Positions 28,187-36,646 are shown, numbered from the stretch's first letter. The stretch is 64,000 bases of DNA from Parvimonas sp. oral taxon 110 str. F0139 (GCF_000214475.1 NZ_AFII01000001.1:558001-622000); one strand, 5' to 3'. Numbers and translations: made by a program. Notes: generated from the sequence alone by a model not told the origin.

Positions 28187-29092
28187 TTAATTAGACTTTT
28201 CTTCTTTTATTTTTAAAAGCAAGTCAACTCTATCAGTAATAATTCCATCAACTTTTTTATTTATAAGTTTTCTCATATCTTTTTCTGTATTAATTGTCCA
28301 ATAACAAACTGAGATATTATGTTTATGGAACTTATAAATTAAATATTTTGTATCTAAAGGCAATTTTTCAAATTTTGGAATCATCATCGCATGAGTATTA
28401 AATTTCTTAAAAGTATCATATCCAAAATACGAAGCCAATACAACTTCAGTAGTCTTTTTCATAGATCCTGAAATAATTATTTCCCCATGACTTATTTTTC
28501 TTAAATGTTTAAGATTTTCTTCACTAAAACTTGAAAAAATTACATTTTTTTCTAAATTATATTCTTTTACAAATTTATATAAAAGTTCTGCTGACTTTAA
28601 CCCAATTTCTCCTTCATCTTTAACATCAATGCTATAAACAACTTTATCCCCAAATTTTTCAAAAAGTTTAGAAACCTCCATTGGATATAAACCTTGTACT
28701 CTATTTTCTACATAAGGAGAATCTCCATTAATATCTTTAAACTTATAACCAAAATTAAATTCCTTTAATTCATCATATGTATAATCAATAACATTCCCTG
28801 TTCCATCAGTTGTTTCATCAATGTCTTCATTATGTTGAGTTACAATTTTGCCATCTTTCGTAAGTCTAATATCAGTTTCAAAAGCATCAACTCCCATTTC
28901 GAAAGACTTCAGAAAAGCTAATTCTGTATTTTCTGGAAATAAATGACTTGAGCCTCTATGAGCAAATATTAAAGGAAATTGTCCATTTTTAAAAATTTTT
29001 CTAGCCTTTCTTTCTTTTTTAAAACATGAAAATTGTAAAACTATATAAATTATAATTATAAATACCAATAAAAACTTAAAAAATAAACTCAT
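28187..29092 (-). CDS. Membrane-anchored glycerophosphodiester phosphodiesterase
   Basis: GDPD-family TIM barrel of 301 residues, cleaving glycerophosphodiesters to glycerol-3-phosphate and alcohol. One N-terminal TM helix (about 5-25) anchors it. Catalytic motifs: F-A-H-R-G-S (His-Arg), E-T-D-I-R-L-T-K-D-G and Q-H-N-E-D-I-D. Start ATG 29090-29092 has AGGAG at proper distance; the ATG three codons upstream overlaps that site. Faces away from yitT. It could recycle phospholipid head groups or teichoic-acid fragments. Confidence 0.9.
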   Translation of the reverse strand: MSLFFKFLLVFIIIIYIVLQFSCFKKERKARKIFKNGQFPLIFAHRGSSHLFPENTELAFLKSFEMGVDAFETDIRLTKDGKIVTQHNEDIDETTDGTGNVIDYTYDELKEFNFGYKFKDINGDSPYVENRVQGLYPMEVSKLFEKFGDKVVYSIDVKDEGEIGLKSAELLYKFVKEYNLEKNVIFSSFSEENLKHLRKISHGEIIISGSMKKTTEVVLASYFGYDTFKKFNTHAMMIPKFEKLPLDTKYLIYKFHKHNISVCYWTINTEKDMRKLINKKVDGIITDRVDLLLKIKEEKSN

Positions 29093-29156
29093 AAACCCCA
29101 TCTCCTAATTATTTATAATAAAATCTAATATAATTATATCATATAAATATAAATTA

Positions 29157-29165
29157 TGATATAAT
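29157..29165 (+). promoter_or_regulatory. Extended -10 promoter of yitT
   Basis: TGATATAAT (TG 29157-29158; TATAAT 29160-29165) on the plus strand, about 47 nt before the yitT start. The -35 position is poor. Confidence 0.5.
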
Positions 29166-29211
29166 TATATTATCATATTTTATTAAGGAGATTAACAAAG
29201 GTTGATGTATT

Positions 29212-30077
29212 ATGTTAGAAGATTTTTTTGGAGATAAAAAATATTTCCTTAGAACTATTTTTTTATACTAATGGGTGATTTGATTTGCTCATTTGCAGTT
29301 GTTAAATTTTTAGTGCCTGCAGGACTTCTTTCAGGTGGACTTGGTGGTATTGGACTTATGATTGAATACTTGACTGGTCTTCCTACAGGTATTTCAGTAT
29401 TCATATTGAATTTACCTATGATGATTGTCGGTGCATTTTTTTTGAAAAAAAAGTTTATGACTTATGCATTTTTATCTACTTTTATTTATTCATTTATATT
29501 AGTTGCAATGCGTCATATTCCAATAGATTTCAAACTTGATAACAATATGTTATATGCAATTTTTGGTGGTTTCATAAATGGTTTTGGAATGGGAATTTTA
29601 TTCAAACATGGTGCATGTCAAGGCGGACTTGATATTTTAGCAACAATTTTTAAAACAAAACTTAATGTAAATATTGGTTCATCTTTAATGGCCATAAATG
29701 CAATTATAATAGGAGTTTCCTCTTACATCTTTAGTCTTGAAAGGGGTCTTTTAACTATTGTTTCAATGTATGTTGCTTATAAAATGCTTGATAAAATACA
29801 AATGGGCTTTGGAGATACAAAAGAAATTATGATTATAACATCAAAACAAAGAGAAGTTACCGACAGAATTTTATCAGATTTACATAGAGGTGTTACACTT
29901 CTACATGGAGAGGGCGCATTTACACATAAACAACAGAATGTCGTATATTGTATAGTAAGTACAAGACAAGTTGTAACTATAAAAAGAATTTTGGATGAAG
30001 TTGATCCATCAGCATTTTTAATAATATCTGAAGCTTATGAAGTTAAGGGTCGTGGATTTAAAGTACAAGAAATTTAG
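29212..30077 (+). CDS. YitT family membrane protein (frame broken near the start)
   Basis: Family with five to six TM helices and a C-terminal cytoplasmic DUF2179 domain. The frame visible from 29271 lacks the first helix. An ATG at 29212 (MLEDFFGDKK, with AAAGG upstream) plus one base in the T7 run 29258-29264 supplies K-Y-F-L-R-T-I-F-F-I-L, giving about 288 residues, the family norm. TM segments with G-G-L-G-G-I-G and the repeated G-G-x-x-x-G motif occupy about 15-190; the DUF2179 domain (I-I-T-S-K-Q-R-E-V-T through R-G-F-K-V) is at the end. Function of the family is not settled (ion or amino-acid transport suggested). Confidence 0.85.
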
Positions 30078-30089
30078 GAGGCGTTTATT

Positions 30090-30920
30090 TTGAATAATAT
30101 TATAACATTTAATGAACTTAAAGAAATAGCAAAAAAAATAGCAATGGATGATGATAGAGTTGAAAAGCTCTATATTGAACAGTTAGAAACACAAAGCATG
30201 TCCAGTGATGTAGGCTTTTTTAATGTTTTATTTTTTGTAAAAGATTTATCCTTTGATGATGACTCTTTTGAATTGATTGAACGTTTTGGCGATGTATTAA
30301 CTATGTTTGAAAATACTGAAAATGAAAATTTAATCGAATATAAAATAATTTATGAAAACTTCACACAAGGGATTTTTAGAATAGTATCTAATGAATCTTT
30401 AGATATTCTTGGAGAACTTGAAGAAAAATACATTTGTGTGCTTAATAAAGATGAAAACAAAAAAGCAAGTTTGTATATTGAAAGAAAAACACAAAAACTA
30501 ACAGATGAAGAATTTCTAGTAAATACTTGTGAATTTTTCTGGAATGTATTAAAATTCGGAAATAAATTATACACAAAAGAATTTTTAAATGTATCAGAAG
30601 AATATAGAAAACTTTTATATCTTCTTGATGAACATTTAAAACATTATGTTCTTTCTGAAAATAAATACGTTATAGATCTTGGAAAAGAAAATAAATTAGT
30701 TTTTAACTATGTTGACACAGATATTTTTGAAAAATATCTACATTGTTACTCTGAATTAGAAATAGAGTCTCTATGGACAGCCCTATTTAACATATGTGCT
30801 CTTTTTAGAAGACTTTCTCTTCAAATCGCTCTTAATTTAAGATTTGACTATGCAAAAGAATTAGATAGAGACACTGTAACATTCTTAAGAGAATTAAAAC
30901 AAAAAGCAAATAACAGATAG
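30090..30920 (+). CDS. Divergent ANT(6)-like (streptomycin adenylyltransferase fold) protein, probably inactive
   Basis: The 276 residues follow the layout of aminoglycoside 6-adenylyltransferases: an I-A-x-x-D-x-R-V-E-K opening helix, a V-L-F-F-V-K-D strand followed by F-x-L-I-E-R-F-G, an F-F-W-N-V-L-K-F-G-N-K-L helix and a C-terminal S-L-W-x-A-L-F-x-x-C-x-L-F-R-R helix. However, the catalytic G-S-R before the first strand is replaced by E-Q-L, and the D-x-D of the strand is missing (F-F-N-V). So I expect no nucleotidyl transfer. It follows yitT by 12 nt with AGGAGGCG upstream. This is remote homology from pattern alone. Confidence 0.6.
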   Translation: MNNIITFNELKEIAKKIAMDDDRVEKLYIEQLETQSMSSDVGFFNVLFFVKDLSFDDDSFELIERFGDVLTMFENTENENLIEYKIIYENFTQGIFRIVSNESLDILGELEEKYICVLNKDENKKASLYIERKTQKLTDEEFLVNTCEFFWNVLKFGNKLYTKEFLNVSEEYRKLLYLLDEHLKHYVLSENKYVIDLGKENKLVFNYVDTDIFEKYLHCYSELEIESLWTALFNICALFRRLSLQIALNLRFDYAKELDRDTVTFLRELKQKANNR

Positions 30921-30949
30921 ATTAAATTTTCGAAAATTCTTATATACTA

Positions 30950-30993
30950 AAAACTTCCAATACTATTTTAAATAATAATTTTGGAAGTTTTTT
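30950..30993 (+). terminator. Terminator of the yitT operon
   Basis: AAAACTTCCAA (30950-30960) pairs with TTGGAAGTTTT (30981-30991) across a 20-nt loop, then further T residues. It lies 30 nt after the ANT(6)-like stop. Confidence 0.8.
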
Positions 30994-31171
30994 CTTTGAG
31001 CATAATTTAAACATAGTAAATTTTAATTTACTACTATTTTTTGCTCATAGATTATTGTAAATTTAATACAAAAATTATTCAAACATTTAATTCGAATATA
31101 ATCAACTGTTGGAATTTCATTCTTAAAAATATTCTTCAACACAAAACATTTTGACATAATTGGAGCTTTGA

Positions 31172-31356
31172 GAGATCTCTCCACTACGGTTGAGATGACG
31201 TGTTAAGAGCTTTGCTTTGTAAAGGCGATACGACGTTAAATATTTTGTTTTTTACACAATTTTTATATAATTTTTGAAGTTTTTTTACTTTTAACGTAAA
31301 GCTATTTACCGAAGATTTATCATTATACGTCATTTCGAGCGTAGTCGAGAAATCTC
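31172..31356. repeat. Inverted-repeat (MITE-like) element
   Basis: Two 30-bp arms, 31172-31201 and 31327-31356, match at 25 of 30 positions when one is reverse-complemented. Both carry the G-A-G-A-T-N-T-C-T-C core and end in ATGACGT. They flank a non-coding 125-bp centre. Arms of this G-A-G-A-T-T-T-C-T-C-G-A-C type are familiar from small palindromic elements in many bacteria, but I cannot confirm copies elsewhere in this genome. Confidence 0.55.
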
Positions 31357-31390
31357 ATAACTTTATTTATAATACAATATTTTCTATAAT

Positions 31391-31462
31391 GGTCGCATCG
31401 AGTGGGTTCCCGTGAACATTATTGCTACGCAATAAAAGTGCATCAATTCGATGCACTTTTTA
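31391..31462. other. Compact cluster of three perfect hairpins, candidate structured RNA or mobile palindrome
   Basis: Within 72 nt: GTTC-CCGT-GAAC (about 31405-31416), TTATTGC-TAC-GCAATAA (about 31419-31435) and AAAAGTGCATC-AATTC-GATGCACTTTT (31434-31460), the last with a T tail on both strands. GCATCGA (31395-31401) can alternatively pair with TCGATGC (31448-31454), enclosing the first two hairpins. Such density of perfect pairing in AT-rich non-coding DNA suggests function or a mobile palindromic element. Confidence 0.5.
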
Positions 31463-31779
31463 TATCTAAATATTTAATTTTAGTTTTAATGAAATCCAAA
31501 TTTCTTTACACTTGAACCTCGATTTTAGTTTTTGTAAATCTATCAAAAATAATACTTTAGCATAAACTAGCTAATCACCGATAAATTTTTATATCAATAA
31601 CCTTCTCTGTCTTTCCATACTATATACATACAATCTTATGATAAATCTACAACCACATTGCTCGTAATATCTTTTGTGTCTATATATTACTTCACATTGT
31701 ATCTTTAGTATAATTTAATCTCACTAATCTTTTAATCATTATATCAGTTATATAATCCTAATTCGATATATTTCTTTAA
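31463..31779. other. AT-rich non-coding DNA without recognised features
   Basis: No ORF with a ribosome site, no perfect hairpin and no promoter pair that I would defend. Possibly decayed sequence. Confidence 0.4.
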
Positions 31780-32048
31780 GTCTTTAATACTTTATTAATC
31801 TCATATCTATTTTTTAAATACTCAAATATCTTAATACTTTTATATTTAATTGTATAAGCAACAAATATTTTAACATTTTCATATTTGATTTTATAAATAT
31901 TCAAACATCTTAACATCCTGATATCTTTTATAAAAATACTATGACATTTCAGTTCTCTTATATTTATTTTTTAATACTTGATTCAGTATCTCATACTTAA
32001 TTTTTATTTCAAACTTCTTATCATACAACTCAATACTCTGATTTTGTT
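31780..32048. repeat. Degenerate tandem repeats of about 38 bp
   Basis: About seven successive segments share the pattern AATAYTCAAAYATCTT followed by A-Y-A-Y-T-Y-T-T-A-T-A-T and a T-rich tail. Clear copies begin near 31816, 31896, 31934, 31973 and 32010. Unit length drifts between 35 and 45 bp. No coding potential. The match is by eye and AT bias could inflate it. Confidence 0.35.
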
Positions 32049-32114
32049 AAAATCTAGATTAGCTTTTTATAATTTTACTATACTACTTTCCAATCTTCTA
32101 ATTCACAAAATATA

Positions 32115-32204
32115 TTATCTGCTGTTCAAGTTGCTGGCATCGTAAGTTTTTACTAAAAACCAATGATACTGCAACTCTGATAAAATTGTTTTTAATATTT
32201 TCAT
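32115..32204 (-). CDS. Candidate 29-residue peptide with strong expression signals
   Basis: ATG 32202-32204, stop 32115-32117. The translation begins MKILKTILSELQYHWFLVKT and ends in S-N-L-N-S-R. Evidence for expression: consensus promoter 32260-32288, about 49-nt leader, and GGAGG 8 nt before the ATG. ACCAATGA around the start codon can pair perfectly with TCATTGGT about 33 nt downstream inside the ORF (32160-32167), which would bury the start. No known family recognised; it might be a toxin-like or leader peptide, or the remnant of a longer small protein. Confidence 0.5.
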   Translation of the reverse strand: MKILKTILSELQYHWFLVKTYDASNLNSR

Positions 32205-32259
32205 TGGTCTTACCTCCAGTCTTCAAACTATTTAACGCGTTATCTTGTTTGTTAAATAT

Positions 32260-32288
32260 ATTATACCCCAATAATTTTACTTTGTCAA
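32260..32288 (-). promoter_or_regulatory. Consensus promoter of the small ORF at 32.1-32.2 kb
   Basis: TTGACA (32283-32288), 17-nt spacer, TATAAT (32260-32265) on the minus strand: both hexamers perfect. Spacer resembles those of the promoters at 40457-40485 and 41333-41361 (G-T-A-A-A-A near the -35, G-G just before the -10). Confidence 0.82.
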
Positions 32289-32441
32289 CACTTTATTGTG
32301 ATTTTTTTAAATTTTTTTCACTTTTTTTATATTTTTTTGTTATTTTTTATAATTTTTTTGAATTTTTTTGAATTTTTATCTATATTTTTAATTTTTTCAC
32401 AATAAAAATAACATTAATTTTATTTAATATAATTTTTTTAC
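32289..32441. other. Extremely T-rich non-coding spacer
   Basis: Long runs of T on the plus strand (A on the minus). The plus-strand open frame here is only low-complexity F/L/I codons without a ribosome site; I see no gene. Confidence 0.5.
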
Positions 32442-32484
32442 AAAAAAAGCAGAACTATAGTTTAAAATAAACTAGATTCTGCTT
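32442..32484 (-). terminator. Terminator downstream of the small membrane ORF
   Basis: On the minus strand AAGCAGAA (32477-32484) pairs with TTCTGCTT (32447-32454); inner AGTTTA/TAAACT extends the stem, and seven T follow. Its presence implies a transcript arriving from higher coordinates. Confidence 0.7.
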
Positions 32485-32489
32485 GTTCT

Positions 32490-32642
32490 TTATTTATTAG
32501 TTAATAATACCACAACTACTACAATTGATAATATTATTGTTACTAATAAAAGTAATAATATTTTTTTGCTAGAATTTTTATTGTCATCGTCTTTTTTTAG
32601 TAAGATATTAATTGCAAATGTAAAAATATTTAATAATAACAA
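32490..32642 (-). CDS. Candidate small two-helix membrane protein (50 residues, TTG start)
   Basis: The frame from TTG 32640-32642 to TAA 32490-32492 encodes a hydrophobic start, a charged loop K-K-D-D-D-N-K-N-S-S-K-K and a 20-residue TM helix rich in L, I and V. GGAAG lies about 15 nt upstream and a terminator follows directly. An in-frame stop separates it from an upstream frame (from about 32730) that could be its original N-terminus, so it may be a decayed gene. No family recognised. Confidence 0.35.
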   Translation of the reverse strand: MLLLNIFTFAINILLKKDDDNKNSSKKILLLLLVTIILSIVVVVVLLTNK

Positions 32643-32765
32643 TCGTACATTAAGCTTCTTCCTTCTTCATAACCAATTTTTAATATATTTTACTTTATCT
32701 ATTTTAGAAAATTCATTATACAATTTAAAATACATTTTTAACTTATTGTAAATTCTTTATTTTCC

Positions 32766-33227
32766 TTAATATCTTAGATTTTTTCTTTCCAACTCCAAAA
32801 GTTTTTGTTTTATTTCTATTCCTTCAGCATATCCTACAAGTTTTCCATCACTTCCTATAACTCTATGACAAGGAATTATAATCGGCAATTTATTTTTATT
32901 ATTCGCTCCACCTACCGCTCTTTGCGAATTTTCATTTCCAATTCTTCTTGCAATATCTTTATAACTACAAGTTTCTCCATAAGGAATTTCTAATAAAGCC
33001 TTATAAACCTTTAATGCAAACTCGCTTCCATCTACTTTAAACGGGAATGTAAAGTTTTTTCTTTTTCCACAAAAATATTCTTCTAATTCTTTTTTTGCCA
33101 ATTTTAAAACTTTATTTTTAGAATCAATATTATTCTTATCTTTTACAAATTTAATTTCAATTATTTTGTTATCTTCCTCTATAACTTTAATCTTTCCAAC
33201 TAAAGTATCAAAAACTATGTAATTCAT
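32766..33227 (-). CDS. ogt: Methylated-DNA-protein-cysteine methyltransferase
   Basis: Suicide repair protein removing O6-alkyl groups from guanine. The active-site motif I-P-C-H-R-V-I-G is intact and preceded by the R-A-V-G-G-A-N-N helix. 153 residues from ATG 33225-33227, chosen because GGAGTGGA precedes it; the ATG four codons upstream overlaps that site. It follows dprA by 41 nt in the same direction. Confidence 0.95.
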   Translation of the reverse strand: MNYIVFDTLVGKIKVIEEDNKIIEIKFVKDKNNIDSKNKVLKLAKKELEEYFCGKRKNFTFPFKVDGSEFALKVYKALLEIPYGETCSYKDIARRIGNENSQRAVGGANNKNKLPIIIPCHRVIGSDGKLVGYAEGIEIKQKLLELERKNLRY

Positions 33228-33268
33228 ATTCCACTCCATAAAAAAGAGATGAATTTCATCTCTTAAAA

Positions 33269-34362
33269 CTAATCAACTACAAAAATTCCTCCATTAAGCT
33301 CCTTTATAAATCCCTTTAGTTCCAATGCAGTTAAAATTGTATTTGTTTCTATTATTGAAAAACCTGTTATAGTTGAAATTTTATTTTGAGATTTCGGTTC
33401 TTCATTTATTAAATTATAAATTAAAAGTTCTTTTGCATCTAAAATATCCAAATCTTTTTCTTCTTTATTTTTATTCAAAATAAATTCTGAAAAATCAATA
33501 ACACCGTCTATAATATCCTGATAATTCGTAGCAATCAATGCTCCATCTTTTATCAATTTATTTGTTCCTTTACTATATAGGCTATTTATATTTCCTGGAA
33601 GTGCAAAAATTTCTTTTGACTGCTCATTTGCAAATCTTGAAGTTATAAGTGTGCCTGAACGATCTTGTGCTTCAATTACTAACAATGCTTTTGATAGTCC
33701 TGAAATAACTCTGTTTCTAACAGGAAAATTATGAGCTAAAGGTGGCATACCTATAGGAAATTCACTCATAACTGCCCCATTTTCTATAATTTCGTCATAC
33801 AATCTGTAATTAGTTTTAGGATAGGCTATATCAACTCCACAACCTAAAACGGCTATCGTTCTTCCCCCTGATTTTAAAGCAGCTCTATGTGAAATGGAAT
33901 CAATACCTAATGCCATTCCTGAAACAATCCTTATTCCAAGTTCTGAGATTGACCTTGCAAAATATTCTGTTGCCCAAGCTCCATAATTAGTACATTTCCT
34001 AGAGCCTACAATCGAAAGTGCAAATTCGTCTTCAGGTAAAATATCTCCCTTATAGTAAATAACTTGTGGAATATATTCGATATCTCTTAAATTAATTGGA
34101 TAATTTTCACTCAAAATACTTACATATTTAACTTTCTTTTTTCTAAAAAATCTCTATAAGCATCTGAATTAAATTTTTCTCTCTCCTCAACTAATTTTTC
34201 AATATTATTTTTAGTTAAAAGCTTATTTTCTTTAAAATATTCTCCGGATAACTGTAAAATATCCTCAATATGTTCCAAAGTAAAATGATTTAACAATTCA
34301 TCTTTAATTTTATAATCAAAATTCAAATAACTTAAAAATAACAAAGCATCTTCATTTCTCAT
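33269..34362 (-). CDS. dprA: DNA-processing protein DprA (frame broken in a T6 run)
   Basis: DprA loads RecA on incoming single-stranded DNA in transformation. The C-terminal frame has the Rossmann core (S-I-V-G-S-R-K-C-T-N-Y-G, then I-V-S-G-M-A-L-G-I-D and A-V-L-G-C-G-V-D) and a winged-helix end. The N-terminal frame (34120-34362) is the SAM/helix-hairpin-helix-like domain. One base in T6 34137-34142 joins them as K-K-V-K-Y-V-S-I-L, the expected linker, giving about 364 residues. Start ATG 34360-34362 uses GGAG 6 nt upstream; that ribosome site lies in a duplicated copy of the comM 3' end. Confidence 0.88.
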
Positions 34363-34398
34363 AACTAACTCCAATATTTATTACTTAAACTTTTATAT
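34363..34398. repeat. Direct repeat copy A: duplicated comM 3' end upstream of dprA
   Basis: 36 bp matching 35111-35146 at 33 positions, the first 20 identical. In copy B this sequence is the last 11 codons and stop of comM; here it is non-coding and supplies the dprA ribosome site. The two copies bound a 712-bp insert containing a membrane-protein gene. Confidence 0.85.
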
Positions 34399-34441
34399 AA
34401 CTTAAATACTTCATAAATTATTTAATTCAATAAATAGGATT

Positions 34442-34987
34442 TTATCTTTTTGATGGTTTTGATAAAAAGAAAAGATATAATCCAAATAACAATTTAATTA
34501 AAGCATCAATATATGCAATAATTGACAAAGACATATCAGAATAAATATATCCTATTACAATATTTATACTACAAACTATTCCTAATAAAATCATTGATTT
34601 ACCATGAACAAAATAAAATGGGAAAAAATGAATTGCAGTAGCCATCAATGCACCCAACCAAATTAATCTCCAATTTTCTGTTGCGAAAAATGGTCCCCCT
34701 AATAAAAACATCAATATGAATAATAAAATTACTGAATATAAAGAAACTTTATTTTGAAATTTAGTTGAATTTCCAGTTGATAATTTATTAATAAGCTTTT
34801 TATTCATATTAATTGAAAGAAAACTAATAATATATCCAAAACTAAATACTTGCATATTTATTATTTGTTTTCCTCCTATTAAAGTAGCCAATGCAATAAC
34901 TAAAGCAACTACGATTAACCATAACCCACATGATTTCTTATGGTTAAATTCTAATTTCTCTTCCTTGTGGTATTCTAAAAATGACAT
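34442..34987 (-). CDS. Polytopic membrane protein of unknown function, inserted between comM and dprA
   Basis: 181 residues with about six hydrophobic segments (approximately 22-38, 45-61, 80-97, 106-125, 131-148 and 156-175) and a charged N-terminal 18 residues; C-terminal K-P-S-K-R. G-G-G-A-G-like site (GGGAG) before the ATG. I do not recognise the family. Its position is odd: comM and dprA were probably adjacent, and this gene sits between two copies of the comM tail, so it looks acquired. A weak promoter (TTGATG-17-TATAGA) may lie near 35065-35095. Confidence 0.75.
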   Translation of the reverse strand: MSFLEYHKEEKLEFNHKKSCGLWLIVVALVIALATLIGGKQIINMQVFSFGYIISFLSINMNKKLINKLSTGNSTKFQNKVSLYSVILLFILMFLLGGPFFATENWRLIWLGALMATAIHFFPFYFVHGKSMILLGIVCSINIVIGYIYSDMSLSIIAYIDALIKLLFGLYLFFLSKPSKR

Positions 34988-35110
34988 AAATAATCTCCCG
35001 TTTATTTCTAAATTTTTTGAATTCTTAATCTTTATTTATAATAATGCAAATTCTAAATATTAGATTCTATATTATGATTATTTAAATACATCAAATTTTT
35101 AATTAATAAA

Positions 35111-35146
35111 AACTAACTCCAATATTTATTGCTCAAACTTCTATAT
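35111..35146. repeat. Direct repeat copy B: 3' end of comM
   Basis: Partner of 34363-34398 (33 of 36 identical). It covers the comM stop codon (35113-35115) and the preceding 11 codons. Confidence 0.85.
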
Positions 35147-36639
35147 CTGATTGCTTCTAACAGATGTTCTTCCTTAATTTCTTCACTTCCGTCCAAGTCT
35201 GCAATTGTTCTTGTCAACTTCAAAATTTTATTAAAAGATCTTGCTGAAAACTTAAACTTTTTAAATGCAAACTCTATAATTTTTTCAAGTTTTTCATCTA
35301 AAATAATATATTTCTTAATCTGTCTTGCAGAAAGATTTGCATTATTATATATTTTTTCATTTTTATATCTTTCAAGTTGAATTTTTCTAGCTTTTTCAAC
35401 TCTTTTTCTAATATCAGCAGAAGTTTCTAAAACTTCTTTTGAAGATAAATCATCATATTTTACAGGCTCAACTTCAACTTGAATATCAATTCTATCAAGT
35501 ATTGGCCCTGAAATTTTGCTCAAATATCTTTGTATTTGTAACTGTGAACAAGTACATTTTTCGGTTTGAGATCCATAATTTCCACAAGGGCAAGGATTTA
35601 ATGCACAAACAGTTACAAAATTTGAATAATAAGTAATTGACGAATTAGCCCTTGAAATAGTAACTTTTCCATCTTCCATAGGCTGTCTTAAAACTTCAAT
35701 TGCCTGTTTTGAAAACTCTGGAAATTCATCCAAAAACAAAACTCCATTATGAGCAAGAGAAACCTCTCCCGGTTTTGGAATTTTACCTCCACCTACAAGA
35801 GAAATAGGACTGCTTGTATGATGTGGCGATCTAAAAGGTCTTTGAGTAACCAATTTATTATTTTTAAGTTTTCCGGCTATTGAATATATTTTTGTACATT
35901 CAATACATTCCTCAAAAGTTAATTTAGGTAAAATTGTCGGTAATCTTTTAGCAATCATAGTTTTCCCACTCCCCGGTGGGCCAACCATCAGCAAATTATG
36001 TCCTCCTGCAGCAGAAATTTCCATTGCTCTTTTTAAATTTTCCTGACCTTTTATGTCTGAAAAATCTATATCATATTTTATTTCTTCATCTAAATTTACT
36101 TTTGCGATTTCTTCTTTCTTTATTTCGATAACTCCATTTAGACAATCAACTAATTCTTTTAAATGTGAAATTGGATAAATCTCAATTCCTTGGACTATAT
36201 TAACTTCATTTTTAATAGCATTAGGAATAAAGAACTTTTTAAAACCAAGCTCTTTTAAAGAGATAATCATAGGTAAAGCTCCGTCAAAAGTTATAACTCT
36301 TCCGTCCAGAGAAAGCTCACCTAAAAAAACAGTTTTTTCATCAGGTAAATACTCAATAACTCCAATAGCAAGTAACATACTCACAGCTATTGCTAAATCA
36401 ATTTGAGAACCATCTTTTTTTAAATTTGCAGGAGCTAAATTTATCGTAACTCTTCCAGGTGGAATAGAAAATCCACTATTTGAAATTGCTGATTTAACTC
36501 TTTCCTTTGATTCTTTTATAGATAAATCAGGAAGCCCAACAATATTAAAAGCCTGAAGTCCACTTGATAAATCTGCTTCAACATCAATATCATAACCATT
36601 TAATCCATTTAACACGCAAGTCTTAGTCTTTGAATACAT
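35113..36639 (-). CDS. comM: ComM/YifB family AAA+ ATPase (Mg-chelatase-like)
   Basis: Branch-migration helicase implicated in natural transformation. 508 residues: N-terminal Lon-like ChlI domain (about 1-165), AAA+ core with Walker A G-P-P-G-S-G-K-T-M and Walker B G-V-L-F-L-D-E-F, a zinc-like cluster C-P-C-G-N-Y-G then C-T-C, and a C-terminal lid domain. Close to dprA, so two transformation genes are near each other. Starts 8 nt after the mogA stop region in the same direction as rbgA-rnhB-yraN-mogA. Confidence 0.95.
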   Translation of the reverse strand: MYSKTKTCVLNGLNGYDIDVEADLSSGLQAFNIVGLPDLSIKESKERVKSAISNSGFSIPPGRVTINLAPANLKKDGSQIDLAIAVSMLLAIGVIEYLPDEKTVFLGELSLDGRVITFDGALPMIISLKELGFKKFFIPNAIKNEVNIVQGIEIYPISHLKELVDCLNGVIEIKKEEIAKVNLDEEIKYDIDFSDIKGQENLKRAMEISAAGGHNLLMVGPPGSGKTMIAKRLPTILPKLTFEECIECTKIYSIAGKLKNNKLVTQRPFRSPHHTSSPISLVGGGKIPKPGEVSLAHNGVLFLDEFPEFSKQAIEVLRQPMEDGKVTISRANSSITYYSNFVTVCALNPCPCGNYGSQTEKCTCSQLQIQRYLSKISGPILDRIDIQVEVEPVKYDDLSSKEVLETSADIRKRVEKARKIQLERYKNEKIYNNANLSARQIKKYIILDEKLEKIIEFAFKKFKFSARSFNKILKLTRTIADLDGSEEIKEEHLLEAIRYRSLSNKYWS

Positions 36640-36646
36640 ATCTTAC

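Noticed and set aside
30997-31050. Hairpin with GAGCA/TGCTC ends after the yitT terminator
   Set aside because: Interrupted stem, no T tail and no associated gene; could not assign a role.
31780-32048. CRISPR-like array
   Set aside because: Units are too degenerate, have no distinct repeat/spacer alternation, and no cas genes are present.
32186-32371. Plus-strand 61-codon frame in the T-rich spacer
   Set aside because: Consists of F/L/I/Y codons from T runs; no ribosome site; antisense to the better supported small ORF and its promoter.
32566-32751. Plus-strand 61-codon frame
   Set aside because: No ribosome site, antisense to the terminator-linked membrane ORF, composition driven by AT bias.
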